A DNA stretch of 64,000 bases from assembly GCA_963738205.1 (NCBI GenBank), contig CAVTVQ010000006.1, forward strand, positions 620,001-684,000, read 5' to 3'. Below, piece by piece: positions 1-7,065 of this stretch. The position numbers and the translations under genes are program-made. Below the pieces are notes generated by a model that did not search any database, was not told the DNA's origin, and was given only the letters and a program-made list of their open reading frames with translations. The DNA comes from DATFQE01 sp963738205 (lineage in GTDB: Bacteria; Actinomycetota; Thermoleophilia; Gaiellales; Gaiellaceae). The number at the start of each line of letters is the position of its first letter. Within the stretch, counting starts at the first letter, position 1.

Positions 1-314
1 CCGAGGCTGCGAGGCAGGACACCCGCGGCCTCGACGGGCGGCGCCTCCCGCAGATCGTCGAGCGCCAGCACCGGACGGATGGCGAAGCGCCAGGCCCACC
101 GCGTCCGCTCCGGGTCGTTCTGCGGGTCCGAGACGATGTCGACGAGGCCGAAGATCACCTGCCAGCCGGCCGCGTAGAGCACGGCCCGGTCGCCGAGCTG
201 AACCGACGGCCGCCGAGTCGACGAGTGCGCGCGGAGCTCCTCCGCACGCACCGCGTGATCGAGCCGCCGCTCGCCGCGCCCTCGGATGAGCAGCCACGAG
301 GCAGAGCCGGACAT
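1..314 (-). CDS. EVE/PUA-like domain protein, truncated at the window edge
   Basis: The minus strand is open from an ATG at 314 to the window edge (about 104 residues). It starts MSGSASWLLIRGRGERRLDH and contains a short run, LYAAGWQVIFGLVDIVSD, in which a strand is followed by a W-x-V-x-F-G-L-V-x-I segment. This resembles EVE/PUA-like domains, which bind modified bases or RNA; the family call is by eye from a partial sequence. It is read divergently from the membrane gene at 385. The ATG sits six bases after a TACGAT hexamer, so it is probably a leaderless start. The real length and any C-terminal part are not visible. Confidence 0.6.
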   Translation of the reverse strand, partial: MSGSASWLLIRGRGERRLDHAVRAEELRAHSSTRRPSVQLGDRAVLYAAGWQVIFGLVDIVSDPQNDPERTRWAWRFAIRPVLALDDLREAPPVEAAGVLPRSL

Positions 315-320
315 GTCCCG

Positions 321-326
321 ATCGTA
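321..326 (-). promoter_or_regulatory. -10 hexamer TACGAT for the gene starting at 314
   Basis: The hexamer is followed by CGGGAC and then ATG, which would put the transcript start at the start codon. The 16-base string CTCATACGATCGGGAC here recurs exactly before the gene that starts at 28711. Confidence 0.45.
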
Positions 327-384
327 TGAGCACCGGGCAACGTGGGTTGTCCTCCGCCAGGCTGAGCGGGCATCATGTGTTGGG

Positions 385-975
385 ATGTCGCGCACCCTGA
401 CGGCGTGGTTGCTCTCGGTGCCGCTCGCTGTGGCGGGTTCGCAGGCGGCGCACGCACTCGGGTATCGCGTCGTGGCACCCGACGCGCACAGCCGCGCCTC
501 GTTGTTGGCGGCGAGTGGGCATGGATATCTCACGTACCTGCCGCTGGCGCTGGCGGTCGCATCGGCGCTGGTCGCGTTCGCATTCGTGACGGAGGTTCGC
601 CATCTCGCTGCGCGAGGTGGAGCGGCGGCGGAGTCGCTGCCGTCGGCGTGGCACTTCGCGGCATTGGCGCCTGCAATCTTCTGTTTTCAGGAGCACTTCG
701 AGCGCCTGGCCGAGACCGGCGGCTTTCCGTGGACGGCCGTGCTGGAACCGACATTCGTTGCCGGGCTGGGCCTGCAATTGCCCTTCGCAGTGGCCGCGTA
801 CCTGCTCGCTCGCCTGCTTCTTCGCGCCGCCCGTAGCGTAGGGCGCTGGCTCGCGGCCCCGTCGCGGCGACGGATTGCGATCGTCGTCTTGCCTCGGCCT
901 CAACTCTCGCTCGTGATTCCGTACGCTCCCGCACTCGCGCGAGGGTACGGAACACGAGGCCCACCCTTCGCTTAG
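385..975 (+). CDS. small integral membrane protein of the copper locus
   Basis: A protein of 196 residues if it starts at the ATG at 385, chosen because the hydrophobic segment TAWLLSVPLAVAGSQAAHAL begins at once; the longer frame back to 286 overlaps the divergent gene. Four hydrophobic segments are visible, around residues 4-25, 48-70, 90-108 and 125-150, followed by a basic cytoplasmic-looking tail. No enzyme motif is recognised. It lies immediately upstream of the CopC-CopD fusion and on the same strand, so a role in copper or membrane redox homeostasis is suggested by position only. No clear ribosome binding site precedes the start. Confidence 0.6.
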   Translation: MSRTLTAWLLSVPLAVAGSQAAHALGYRVVAPDAHSRASLLAASGHGYLTYLPLALAVASALVAFAFVTEVRHLAARGGAAAESLPSAWHFAALAPAIFCFQEHFERLAETGGFPWTAVLEPTFVAGLGLQLPFAVAAYLLARLLLRAARSVGRWLAAPSRRRIAIVVLPRPQLSLVIPYAPALARGYGTRGPPFA

Positions 976-1039
976 CGCTCGCTCGTTGCGCCCGCGCGGC
1001 GCCGTGTTGTCACGCGAAGGAGGAGTCGAGATACCCAGG

Positions 1040-2722
1040 TTGCCCGTACCCGTCGTGGGACGGCTGTGCTTGGCGGTCGGTGTGGCCGTGGTGGCTGCGC
1101 TTGCCGTCTCGCCGGCTGCGTTCGCCCATGCAACGCTCGTCTCGTCGACACCGGCGAACGACGAGGTGGTCGGCCGCGCGCCGGCACGCGTCGTTCTGCG
1201 CTTCAACGAGTCGGTGGAGACGGCTCTGGGCTCGGTGCGCGTCTACGACGGCGCGGCCAAGCGGGTGGACGACGGCGCGACACGCCATCCGGACCCGGCC
1301 CAGGTCGAAGTCGGTCTCCGGCGGGGTTTGTCGCGAGGGACATACACGGTCGCCTGGCGGGTGGTGTCGGCGGACTCGCATCCGATCCACGGCGCGTTCG
1401 TGTTCCACGTCGGGAAACCGGGTGCGGACGCGGCAGGCGTCGCCGCACAGGTGCTCGACGAGCAGGCCGGCTCCCGGTCCGTGGACGTCGCGTTCGGCAC
1501 CGTTCGCTTCCTCGGTTTCGTCGCACTCCTCCTGATCGTCGGGGCCGTGCTGTCGCTGCTGTACGTGCTCCGCGACGAGCCGGCTCTGCTCCGTGAGCCG
1601 GTGTGGGCGACGCTGACGATCGCCGCCGTACTGCTGGCCGTGACGTCGCTCATGGCGCTCGGACTCGAGGGCGCGAAGGCCAGCGGGCTCGGCTTGAGCT
1701 CGGCGACGAAGTGGTCGCTCATCGGCGATGTCGTCGACACCCGCTTCGGCCGCGTCTCGCTCCTCCGTGCCGCCCTGGCGCTGGTCGTCGCGGCCGTCGG
1801 CACCGTTGCGTTGCTCGCACGCCCACAGCGGCAGCGGTTGTTGGCGTGGCCCGCGGCAGCTCTCGCGGCCGCCGCGGCGATCACGCCGGCCCTCTCCGGG
1901 CACGCGCGGGCGGACGGGACCACGGCGGTGATCAGCGACTGGGCGCACGTCTTGGCCGCCGGAGCCTGGGCCGGTGGGCTGGGGTTCGTGGTGCTGGTCC
2001 TGCTCCGCGCCCGCGGCGAACGCTGGCCGCTCGCGGCACGGATCGTCCCGCGCTTCTCCGATCTGGCGGTCGTCTCGATCAGCGTGCTCCTCTCGGCGGG
2101 CGTCTTGAGCGGTTTCCTCGAGGTGCGCAGCTGGAGCGGGCTCTGGGAGACGACCTACGGCCGCCTGCTGCTCGTCAAGGTCGCCCTTGTCCTACCCGTG
2201 CTGGCACTCGGGGTGTTCAACAACCGGTTGTCGGTGCCGCGGCTGCGCGCAGGCGTGGCCTCGACGCTCGAGAGGCGGAGGTTCCTGACCTCGGTGGCCC
2301 TCGAACTGGGGCTCGCCGTCGTCATCGTCGGCGTGACGGCGGCTCTCGTCGCCGAGCCTCCGGCGCGCGCGCAGGTGGCCGCGAGCGGCCCTGTCTCGCG
2401 TGACACGACGATCGGCCCGTTCGACCTGAATCTCGTCGTCGATCCGGCCCACACAGGTCGAAACCGGATCCACCTGTACTTGCTCGACAGCTCCACCGGA
2501 CAACCCGCCCAGGTGGCAGAGATGCGTGTCGCTGCCTCACTTCCTGCCGCGGGCGTCGGGCCGCTCCACTTCCCTGCCGTCCCGGCTGGGCCCGGCCATG
2601 GGCTCGTGACCGGGGCGACGCTTCCGCTCGCAGGCACGTGGCGGTTCGGCGTCGATGTCCGCCGCGGCGAGTTCGACCAGTGGAGCGCCTCACTCACCAT
2701 CCCGATACGAAAGGACTCGTGA
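1040..2722 (+). CDS. CopC-CopD fusion copper transport/resistance protein (YcnJ type)
   Basis: An N-terminal signal sequence is followed by a CopC domain and then by about eight membrane segments of a CopD domain and a C-terminal extracytoplasmic domain. The mature end is expected at the His of AFAHATLVSSTPAND (His30), the usual copper-binding N-terminal histidine. The second CopC ligand region, ADSHPIHGAF, is at about 112-121. The TTG at 1040 is taken as start because AAGGAGG lies at 1018-1024; the frame is open back to 986, so the start is uncertain. CopC binds Cu(II) outside the membrane and CopD is thought to move copper inwards. It is translationally coupled to the following YcnI-type gene. 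Confidence 0.88.
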   Translation: MPVPVVGRLCLAVGVAVVAALAVSPAAFAHATLVSSTPANDEVVGRAPARVVLRFNESVETALGSVRVYDGAAKRVDDGATRHPDPAQVEVGLRRGLSRGTYTVAWRVVSADSHPIHGAFVFHVGKPGADAAGVAAQVLDEQAGSRSVDVAFGTVRFLGFVALLLIVGAVLSLLYVLRDEPALLREPVWATLTIAAVLLAVTSLMALGLEGAKASGLGLSSATKWSLIGDVVDTRFGRVSLLRAALALVVAAVGTVALLARPQRQRLLAWPAAALAAAAAITPALSGHARADGTTAVISDWAHVLAAGAWAGGLGFVVLVLLRARGERWPLAARIVPRFSDLAVVSISVLLSAGVLSGFLEVRSWSGLWETTYGRLLLVKVALVLPVLALGVFNNRLSVPRLRAGVASTLERRRFLTSVALELGLAVVIVGVTAALVAEPPARAQVAASGPVSRDTTIGPFDLNLVVDPAHTGRNRIHLYLLDSSTGQPAQVAEMRVAASLPAAGVGPLHFPAVPAGPGHGLVTGATLPLAGTWRFGVDVRRGEFDQWSASLTIPIRKDS

Positions 2723-3375
2723 AATCGATGAAGGCACGTCTCATCCTCATCACCCTCGTCGCCGGCTCGGCCCTCGCCTTGGCCGGGGCGGCTCAGGCGC
2801 ACGTGACCGTGCACCCGAACGCGCTCCCCTCCGGGACGTTCACCGTGATCAACGTCAACGTCCCCAACGAGGAGGCCAACGCGAGCACCGTGAAGGTCGA
2901 CGTCCAGTTCCCCAACGGTGTTTACACCGCGTCGCTGCCGGCGATGAGCGGCTGGCAAGGCAGGATCATCACGAAGAAGCTGGACAAGCCAGTCGAGATC
3001 GAAAAGGGATTCACGGTCAACACGCGCGTCGATCGTGTCGTCTTCTCCGGCGGTCGCATCGGGCCCGATCACTTCCTCGCCTTCCCGATCTCGATCCTGG
3101 CCCCCAAGGCGAAGGCCGGAACGCTCGTCACGTTCAAGGCCCTGCAGACCTACTCCAACGGCAAGGTCGTACGCTGGATCGGCGCGCCCAGCGCGGAAGA
3201 GCCCGCACCCCAGGTGCTGATCCGCTCGGCCGCATCGCCGGTACTCGACTACCCCGCGGGCGCCAGCGCCGCCAAGCAGGGAATGGGCCGAACGCTCAAG
3301 GGCGTCGCTTACGGCGTTCCGCTCGGAGCCCTGGGCGCGTATCTCGCGCTGCGCAGGCGCCGGAAGGCCGCGTGA
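2719..3375 (+). CDS. YcnI/DUF1775 copper-binding protein
   Basis: A 218-residue exported protein: signal peptide to about residue 27, then mature HVTVHPNALPSGTFTVINV, a YcnI domain to about 165, and a C-terminal membrane helix with a basic tail (GALGAYLALRRRRKAA). YcnI domains bind copper through the N-terminal histidine (His28 here). The GTG at 2719 overlaps the stop of the CopC-CopD gene by four bases (GTGA) and has AAAGGA five bases upstream, so it is favoured over the ATG at 2728. Its place between CopC-CopD and the WHDHR protein makes a single copper operon very likely. Confidence 0.88.
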   Translation: MKSMKARLILITLVAGSALALAGAAQAHVTVHPNALPSGTFTVINVNVPNEEANASTVKVDVQFPNGVYTASLPAMSGWQGRIITKKLDKPVEIEKGFTVNTRVDRVVFSGGRIGPDHFLAFPISILAPKAKAGTLVTFKALQTYSNGKVVRWIGAPSAEEPAPQVLIRSAASPVLDYPAGASAAKQGMGRTLKGVAYGVPLGALGAYLALRRRRKAA

Positions 3376-4010
3376 ACAGAGCACTCCTCGCAGGCGTCCT
3401 CGCGGCGCTGGTCATCTGCCCCGCTGCCGCTGGTCACGGCGGCGGCGGGGCGCTCGGCTTCCGGTCAACCGTGACACGGATCACGCCGCAGGCGACCGGC
3501 CTGAAAGTGACCGTCCTCGACAGCGACGACCGGCTCGAAATTCGGAACGAGACGGGAAAGCCGCTGGTCGTGCGCGGCTATCAGGGCGAGCCCTATCTCG
3601 CGTTCCGCGACGGCCGTGTCTACCGCAACACCCGCTCGCCGGCGACCTACCTCAACGACGACCGCTTCGGCCAGGTCGCGCTTCCACCCGAAGCCGATCC
3701 GAAGGCGGCACCCGACTGGAAGGAGGTCGCCCCGCGCGAGCGATACGACTGGCACGACCACCGCATCCACTGGATGAGCCAGACGCTCCCGCCCAGGGTG
3801 AGGGCCGCGAAGAGCGAGCCTCATCACGTCTTCGATTGGAAGGTCCCGACCACACTCGACGGCAGGCCGACGACGATCACCGGCTCGCTCGACTACACAC
3901 CGCCGCCCGGACAGACGTTCAACAGAGCACTGCTCGTGCCGATCGCATTCCTCGTCGTCGCCGGCGCCCTAGCCGTCTGGCTCAAGCGGCGCCGAACGAA
4001 AACGGCTTGA
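3372..4010 (+). CDS. membrane-tethered WHDHR-motif protein, copper operon copy
   Basis: No named family is recognised. The 212 residues comprise a signal peptide ending near GHGGG (residue 21), a beta-rich extracytoplasmic domain, a membrane helix at about 187-204 and a KRRRTKTA tail. The domain holds the motif W127-H-D-H-R-I-H-W-M135, followed by a further His pair at 151-152. The GTG at 3372 overlaps the YcnI stop (3373-3375). A full-length paralogue lies at 47369-48034 with the same architecture and motif. Histidine density, export and operon position suggest extracytoplasmic metal (copper) handling, which is an inference. A perfect hairpin at 4021-4041 closes the operon. Confidence 0.85.
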   Translation: MNRALLAGVLAALVICPAAAGHGGGGALGFRSTVTRITPQATGLKVTVLDSDDRLEIRNETGKPLVVRGYQGEPYLAFRDGRVYRNTRSPATYLNDDRFGQVALPPEADPKAAPDWKEVAPRERYDWHDHRIHWMSQTLPPRVRAAKSEPHHVFDWKVPTTLDGRPTTITGSLDYTPPPGQTFNRALLVPIAFLVVAGALAVWLKRRRTKTA

Positions 4011-4020
4011 CGCGTTGGCC

Positions 4021-4041
4021 AGGGCGCCGGAACGGCGCCCT
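4021..4041 (+). terminator. hairpin terminator after the copper operon
   Basis: Perfect 9-base arms AGGGCGCCG and CGGCGCCCT around a GAA loop, ten bases after the stop of the WHDHR gene. There is no strong T tract, as is common in GC-rich genomes. Confidence 0.6.
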
Positions 4042-4146
4042 GAGTCCTGGTCGGCCCTGTCTGGGCAGATCTGCGGCTTTACCGCAGTGAGGTTGCGTGG
4101 CGGCCACGATATGTGGTAGCGGGCGCGCTTCTACGCTGCGAGAACA

Positions 4147-4470
4147 GTGTCGACCTACGCCGTCAAGTGGCGCGAGCCGGATGGGCAGATCTTTATCGGG
4201 CGCCTTGCGCTCGGCCCGCGCGCGTTCCACCTCGAGGGGCGCCGGCGTGGAGCGGAGGGGTCTGCGGTCGATAGGGAGTTCGACTACGAAGAGCTTCGCG
4301 GTCTGCGCATCGGCAGCCGTGGCACCGACCGACTGGATGGCCGACCGGCGCTCGTCGTCGAGCGCCCCGACGGCCCCTACCTCGTCGCCGACGCGGGCAT
4401 GGGCGCTCCGATCGTCCAGGAACTGGGGGAGCGGCTCGCCGCTCTTCGGCCGCAGAAGACCTGCGGCTAA
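4147..4470 (+). CDS. hypothetical 107-residue protein
   Basis: The GTG at 4147 opens a compact alpha/beta sequence without membrane segments. Alternating strands (YAVKWREPDGQIFIGRLAL, RPALVVERPDGPYLVADAG) and a C-terminal helix (IVQELGERLAAL) give the look of a small PH-like fold; this is a guess from pattern only. The last codons fall in a 7-base hairpin (4449-4467, GCCGCAG/CTGCGGC) that may serve as terminator. It stands alone between the copper operon and the next gene, and no function can be assigned. Confidence 0.55.
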   Translation: MSTYAVKWREPDGQIFIGRLALGPRAFHLEGRRRGAEGSAVDREFDYEELRGLRIGSRGTDRLDGRPALVVERPDGPYLVADAGMGAPIVQELGERLAALRPQKTCG

Positions 4471-4556
4471 CCCGCATCCGGTCTGTGCCTCAGCCCGGAT
4501 AGAGACGTAGCGTTCAACCCTTACGTTGGCTCTACAAAACGAATGGAGGCACGACA

Positions 4557-5159
4557 ATGAGAAAGCTCTTCCAGATTGGCGGCATGTTCGCGGGACTCGT
4601 GCTCGTGATCTTCGGCGCCGCAGCCATCTACATGGGCGTCGACGGCCGTGCGACGGTCCGCGACAGCCTCAAGCAGGAGCAGATCGTCTTCGGCGCCGCA
4701 GACGATCCGGCGGTTGCCAAGCACGCGTCCCAGTGGGCCGATAAGTCGCTCACGACCGGCACCCAGGCCCGTGCCTTCGCCAAGGTCATGCACGAGCATG
4801 CGCTCGAGGCGTCCGACGGCCTGACCTACGCCCAGATGGGGCGCTTCGTCTCCGCCGCCGATCCGAAGAGCGTCGCCGGCACAAGCGACGAGGCCGCCGC
4901 ACTGAAGGACGAGAAGGGGCAGCCCGTCGCAAACTCGGCCCGGGACACCTGGGTCACCGCTACCGCGCTGTCGACCGCGCTGAACATGAGCTACATGGCC
5001 GAGCAGACGGCGCTCTTCGGCATCGTCGTCGGCATTGCGCTCTTGCTCAGCGGCATTGGCTTCATCGTCCTCGCCCTCGGTGCCCTTGGCCGTGCGTGGG
5101 CGCCGCAGGTCAAGCGCGAGCAGGCAAAGGCTCCGCAGCCCGCACCCGCGATCAGCTGA
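4557..5159 (+). CDS. two-helix membrane protein upstream of NirK
   Basis: A 200-residue protein with a membrane helix at about 8-27 and a second at about 152-180. Between them is a roughly 120-residue extracytoplasmic part rich in Ala, Asp and Lys; the tail is short, basic and cytoplasmic. The ATG at 4557 has TGGAGG at 4544-4549, an excellent spacing. No family is recognised. It is in line with the nitrite reductase gene 77 bases downstream, but a strong hairpin (5181-5208) lies between them, so transcription may be partly uncoupled. A role linked to NirK or to copper is possible on position alone. Confidence 0.75.
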   Translation: MRKLFQIGGMFAGLVLVIFGAAAIYMGVDGRATVRDSLKQEQIVFGAADDPAVAKHASQWADKSLTTGTQARAFAKVMHEHALEASDGLTYAQMGRFVSAADPKSVAGTSDEAAALKDEKGQPVANSARDTWVTATALSTALNMSYMAEQTALFGIVVGIALLLSGIGFIVLALGALGRAWAPQVKREQAKAPQPAPAIS

Positions 5160-5180
5160 CTTCTCAGCTTCGTGCCCCAA

Positions 5181-5208
5181 GTCGAGGGCGGCTCCGGCCG
5201 CCCTCGAC
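5181..5208 (+). terminator. 12-base perfect hairpin between membrane gene and nirK
   Basis: Arms GTCGAGGGCGGC and GCCGCCCTCGAC around a TCCG loop are followed by GTTTCTCC. It lies just before the Shine-Dalgarno AAGGAG (5220-5225) of nirK and so could act as a terminator or as an attenuator of read-through. Confidence 0.7.
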
Positions 5209-5236
5209 GTTTCTCCACGAAGGAGTTTTGACTCGC

Positions 5237-6388
5237 ATGGCTTCATACCGCGCAACAAGCAAGCGCCCTCCCGCTTCCGAGACCTACTCGGGCGCCTTCT
5301 GGATGGTCGCCACGCTGCTGCTCGGCTTCGCCGTCGCGGTCGTCGGCTTCTTCGCATTGATGATGTGGGCCGACGCCCGCGACACCAGAGCCCAGCCTGC
5401 CGCCACCTCCGGGGCCACCCCGGCCGGCCACGACCACGCCACAGACCACAACACGGCGCTCCCGCTGAACAGCTTCGCCGGCGTTGTTCCGGAGAACGCG
5501 GTCGAGCTGGCCGCCGCCCATACGCCCTACGACGCGACCTTGCCGCCCGTCCCGACCGGCGACCTCGTGAAGGTTCAAATGACGCTGAAGGACATGACGG
5601 TCGAGATCGCCCCGGGCGTCGAGTACAACACTTGGGCCTTCGACGGCCACGGCGCTCCCGGGCCGATCGTGCACGTCCGTGAGGGCCAAACGGTCGAGAT
5701 GACGCTGAAGAACGGCGGCACGATTCCGCACTCGATCGACTTCCACGCCGCCCGGATCGCCCCCAACCTCGCCTTCAAGGACGTCCAACCCGGCGACTCC
5801 TTCAGATTCCGCTTCGAGGCCGGCGACCCCGGTGTCTTTATGTACCACTGCGGCACCAAGCCGGTGCTGGCCCACATTGCCAACGGCATGTACGGCGCAA
5901 TCGTCGTCCAGCCGAAGGAGGGGCTGCCCCCGGCCGACAACGAGTACGTGCTCGTCGCCAGCGAGTGGTACCTGAACGGCGACGGCATCAAGGAGCCGGC
6001 GTCGCTCGACATGGCCAAGGCTCGCGCGATGATGCCGGATTGGACGACCTTCAACGGGTACGCCAACCAGTACGTCAACCACCCGCTGACCGCGAAGCCC
6101 GGTGAGACGACGCGCTTCTACGTCGTCGCAGCCGGTCCGACGCTGGACACGAACTTCCACGTCGTCGGCGGGCTGCTCGACCGCGCCTGGGTCAACGGCG
6201 ACATGACCAACCCGCCTCAGAAGGGCGTGCAGACCGTCCTCGTGCCGGCCGGCGGTGGGGCCGTGTTCGACGTGAAGCTCGACAAGCCAGGCCTGTATCC
6301 GTTCGTCTCGCACGCCTTCGCGCACGTCGACCTCGGCCAGGTCGGTCTGCTCAAGGTCGGGAACGTCAAGGGGACGATGTCGCACTGA
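5237..6388 (+). CDS. nirK: copper-containing nitrite reductase (NirK type), membrane anchored
   Basis: The 383 residues contain an N-terminal membrane helix (about 22-44), a His-containing linker (GHDHATDHN, 64-72) and two cupredoxin domains. Type 1 copper ligands H165, C205, H213 and M218 are present. So are type 2 ligands H170 and H204 and, from the second domain, H359 (YPFVSHAFAH). The catalytic pair matches D168 (IDFH) and H308 (NFHVVGG). The enzyme reduces nitrite to nitric oxide outside the membrane. ATG 5237 is preferred over TTG 5228 because AAGGAG at 5220-5225 is too close to the TTG. A two-component system is encoded tail to tail downstream. A related two-domain laccase-like oxidase is the main alternative, but the ligand set fits NirK. 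Confidence 0.85.
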   Translation: MASYRATSKRPPASETYSGAFWMVATLLLGFAVAVVGFFALMMWADARDTRAQPAATSGATPAGHDHATDHNTALPLNSFAGVVPENAVELAAAHTPYDATLPPVPTGDLVKVQMTLKDMTVEIAPGVEYNTWAFDGHGAPGPIVHVREGQTVEMTLKNGGTIPHSIDFHAARIAPNLAFKDVQPGDSFRFRFEAGDPGVFMYHCGTKPVLAHIANGMYGAIVVQPKEGLPPADNEYVLVASEWYLNGDGIKEPASLDMAKARAMMPDWTTFNGYANQYVNHPLTAKPGETTRFYVVAAGPTLDTNFHVVGGLLDRAWVNGDMTNPPQKGVQTVLVPAGGGAVFDVKLDKPGLYPFVSHAFAHVDLGQVGLLKVGNVKGTMSH

Positions 6389-6405
6389 CGGCTCGGCTCG
6401 CGCCG

Positions 6406-7065
6406 CTAGTCGCCGTCGACCTCGAGCAGCCCCTGCTCGAGCGCGTAGCGGACGAGCTCGGCGCGGGTCGTGATCCTCAGCTTCTGCATGATGTGCGCCC
6501 GGTGCGTCTCGGCGGTGCGCACCGAGATGTAGAGCTGGCTCGCGATCTCCTGATTGGTGTGACCGAGGGCGAGGAGGCGTAGGACGTCGCGCTCCCGGTC
6601 GGAGAGTGGGTCTTCCTCGGCGCGCTTGCGCTCCTCGGCATCTGCAGCGAGCATCCGCGCGCCGAGCGCCGGGTGCACGTAGCGGCCGCCGGCGGCGACA
6701 GCGCGGATCGCCGCGACGATGTCTGTGTCGACAGCTTCCTTCAGCACGTAGCCGGTCGCACCGGCGTCGAAAGCCTCGCGGACGTAGCGGGGGTCGTCCT
6801 GCATCGAGAGGATCAAGATCTTGGCCTCGGGCTCATCGTGGAGGACCTCCGGGATCGCCTCGATCCCGGTCTTTCCCGGCATGACGACGTCCATCAGAAT
6901 CACGTCGGGCTTGGTGGCGCGCGTCTGGAAGACGGCGTTGTTGGCGTCGCCGGCCTCGCCGACGACCTCGATGTCGGGCTCCGACTCGAGCACCTTTCGC
7001 AGTCCTGCGCGGACGACGGCGTGATCGTCGACGATCACGACGCGGATGGGCTCGCTCTCGGTCAC
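6406..7065 (-). CDS. NarL/LuxR-family response regulator
   Basis: A receiver domain with acidic pair D13-D14, phosphoacceptor D59 (DVILMDVVMPGKTG) and K109 (GYVLKEA) is followed by a LuxR-type helix-turn-helix at about 152-205 (DPLSDRERDVLRLLALGHTN). At 219 residues it has the usual length. The GTG start overlaps the stop of the histidine kinase gene by four bases (GTGA), so it is translated with its partner. Its targets are unknown; the tail-to-tail nirK gene is a possible but unproven one. Confidence 0.92.
   Translation of the reverse strand: MTESEPIRVVIVDDHAVVRAGLRKVLESEPDIEVVGEAGDANNAVFQTRATKPDVILMDVVMPGKTGIEAIPEVLHDEPEAKILILSMQDDPRYVREAFDAGATGYVLKEAVDTDIVAAIRAVAAGGRYVHPALGARMLAADAEERKRAEEDPLSDRERDVLRLLALGHTNQEIASQLYISVRTAETHRAHIMQKLRITTRAELVRYALEQGLLEVDGD

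Noticed and set aside
373..1206. Long minus-strand frame over the membrane and CopC-CopD genes
   Set aside because: Arg/Ala-rich composition without any domain; it is a shadow of the plus-strand genes.
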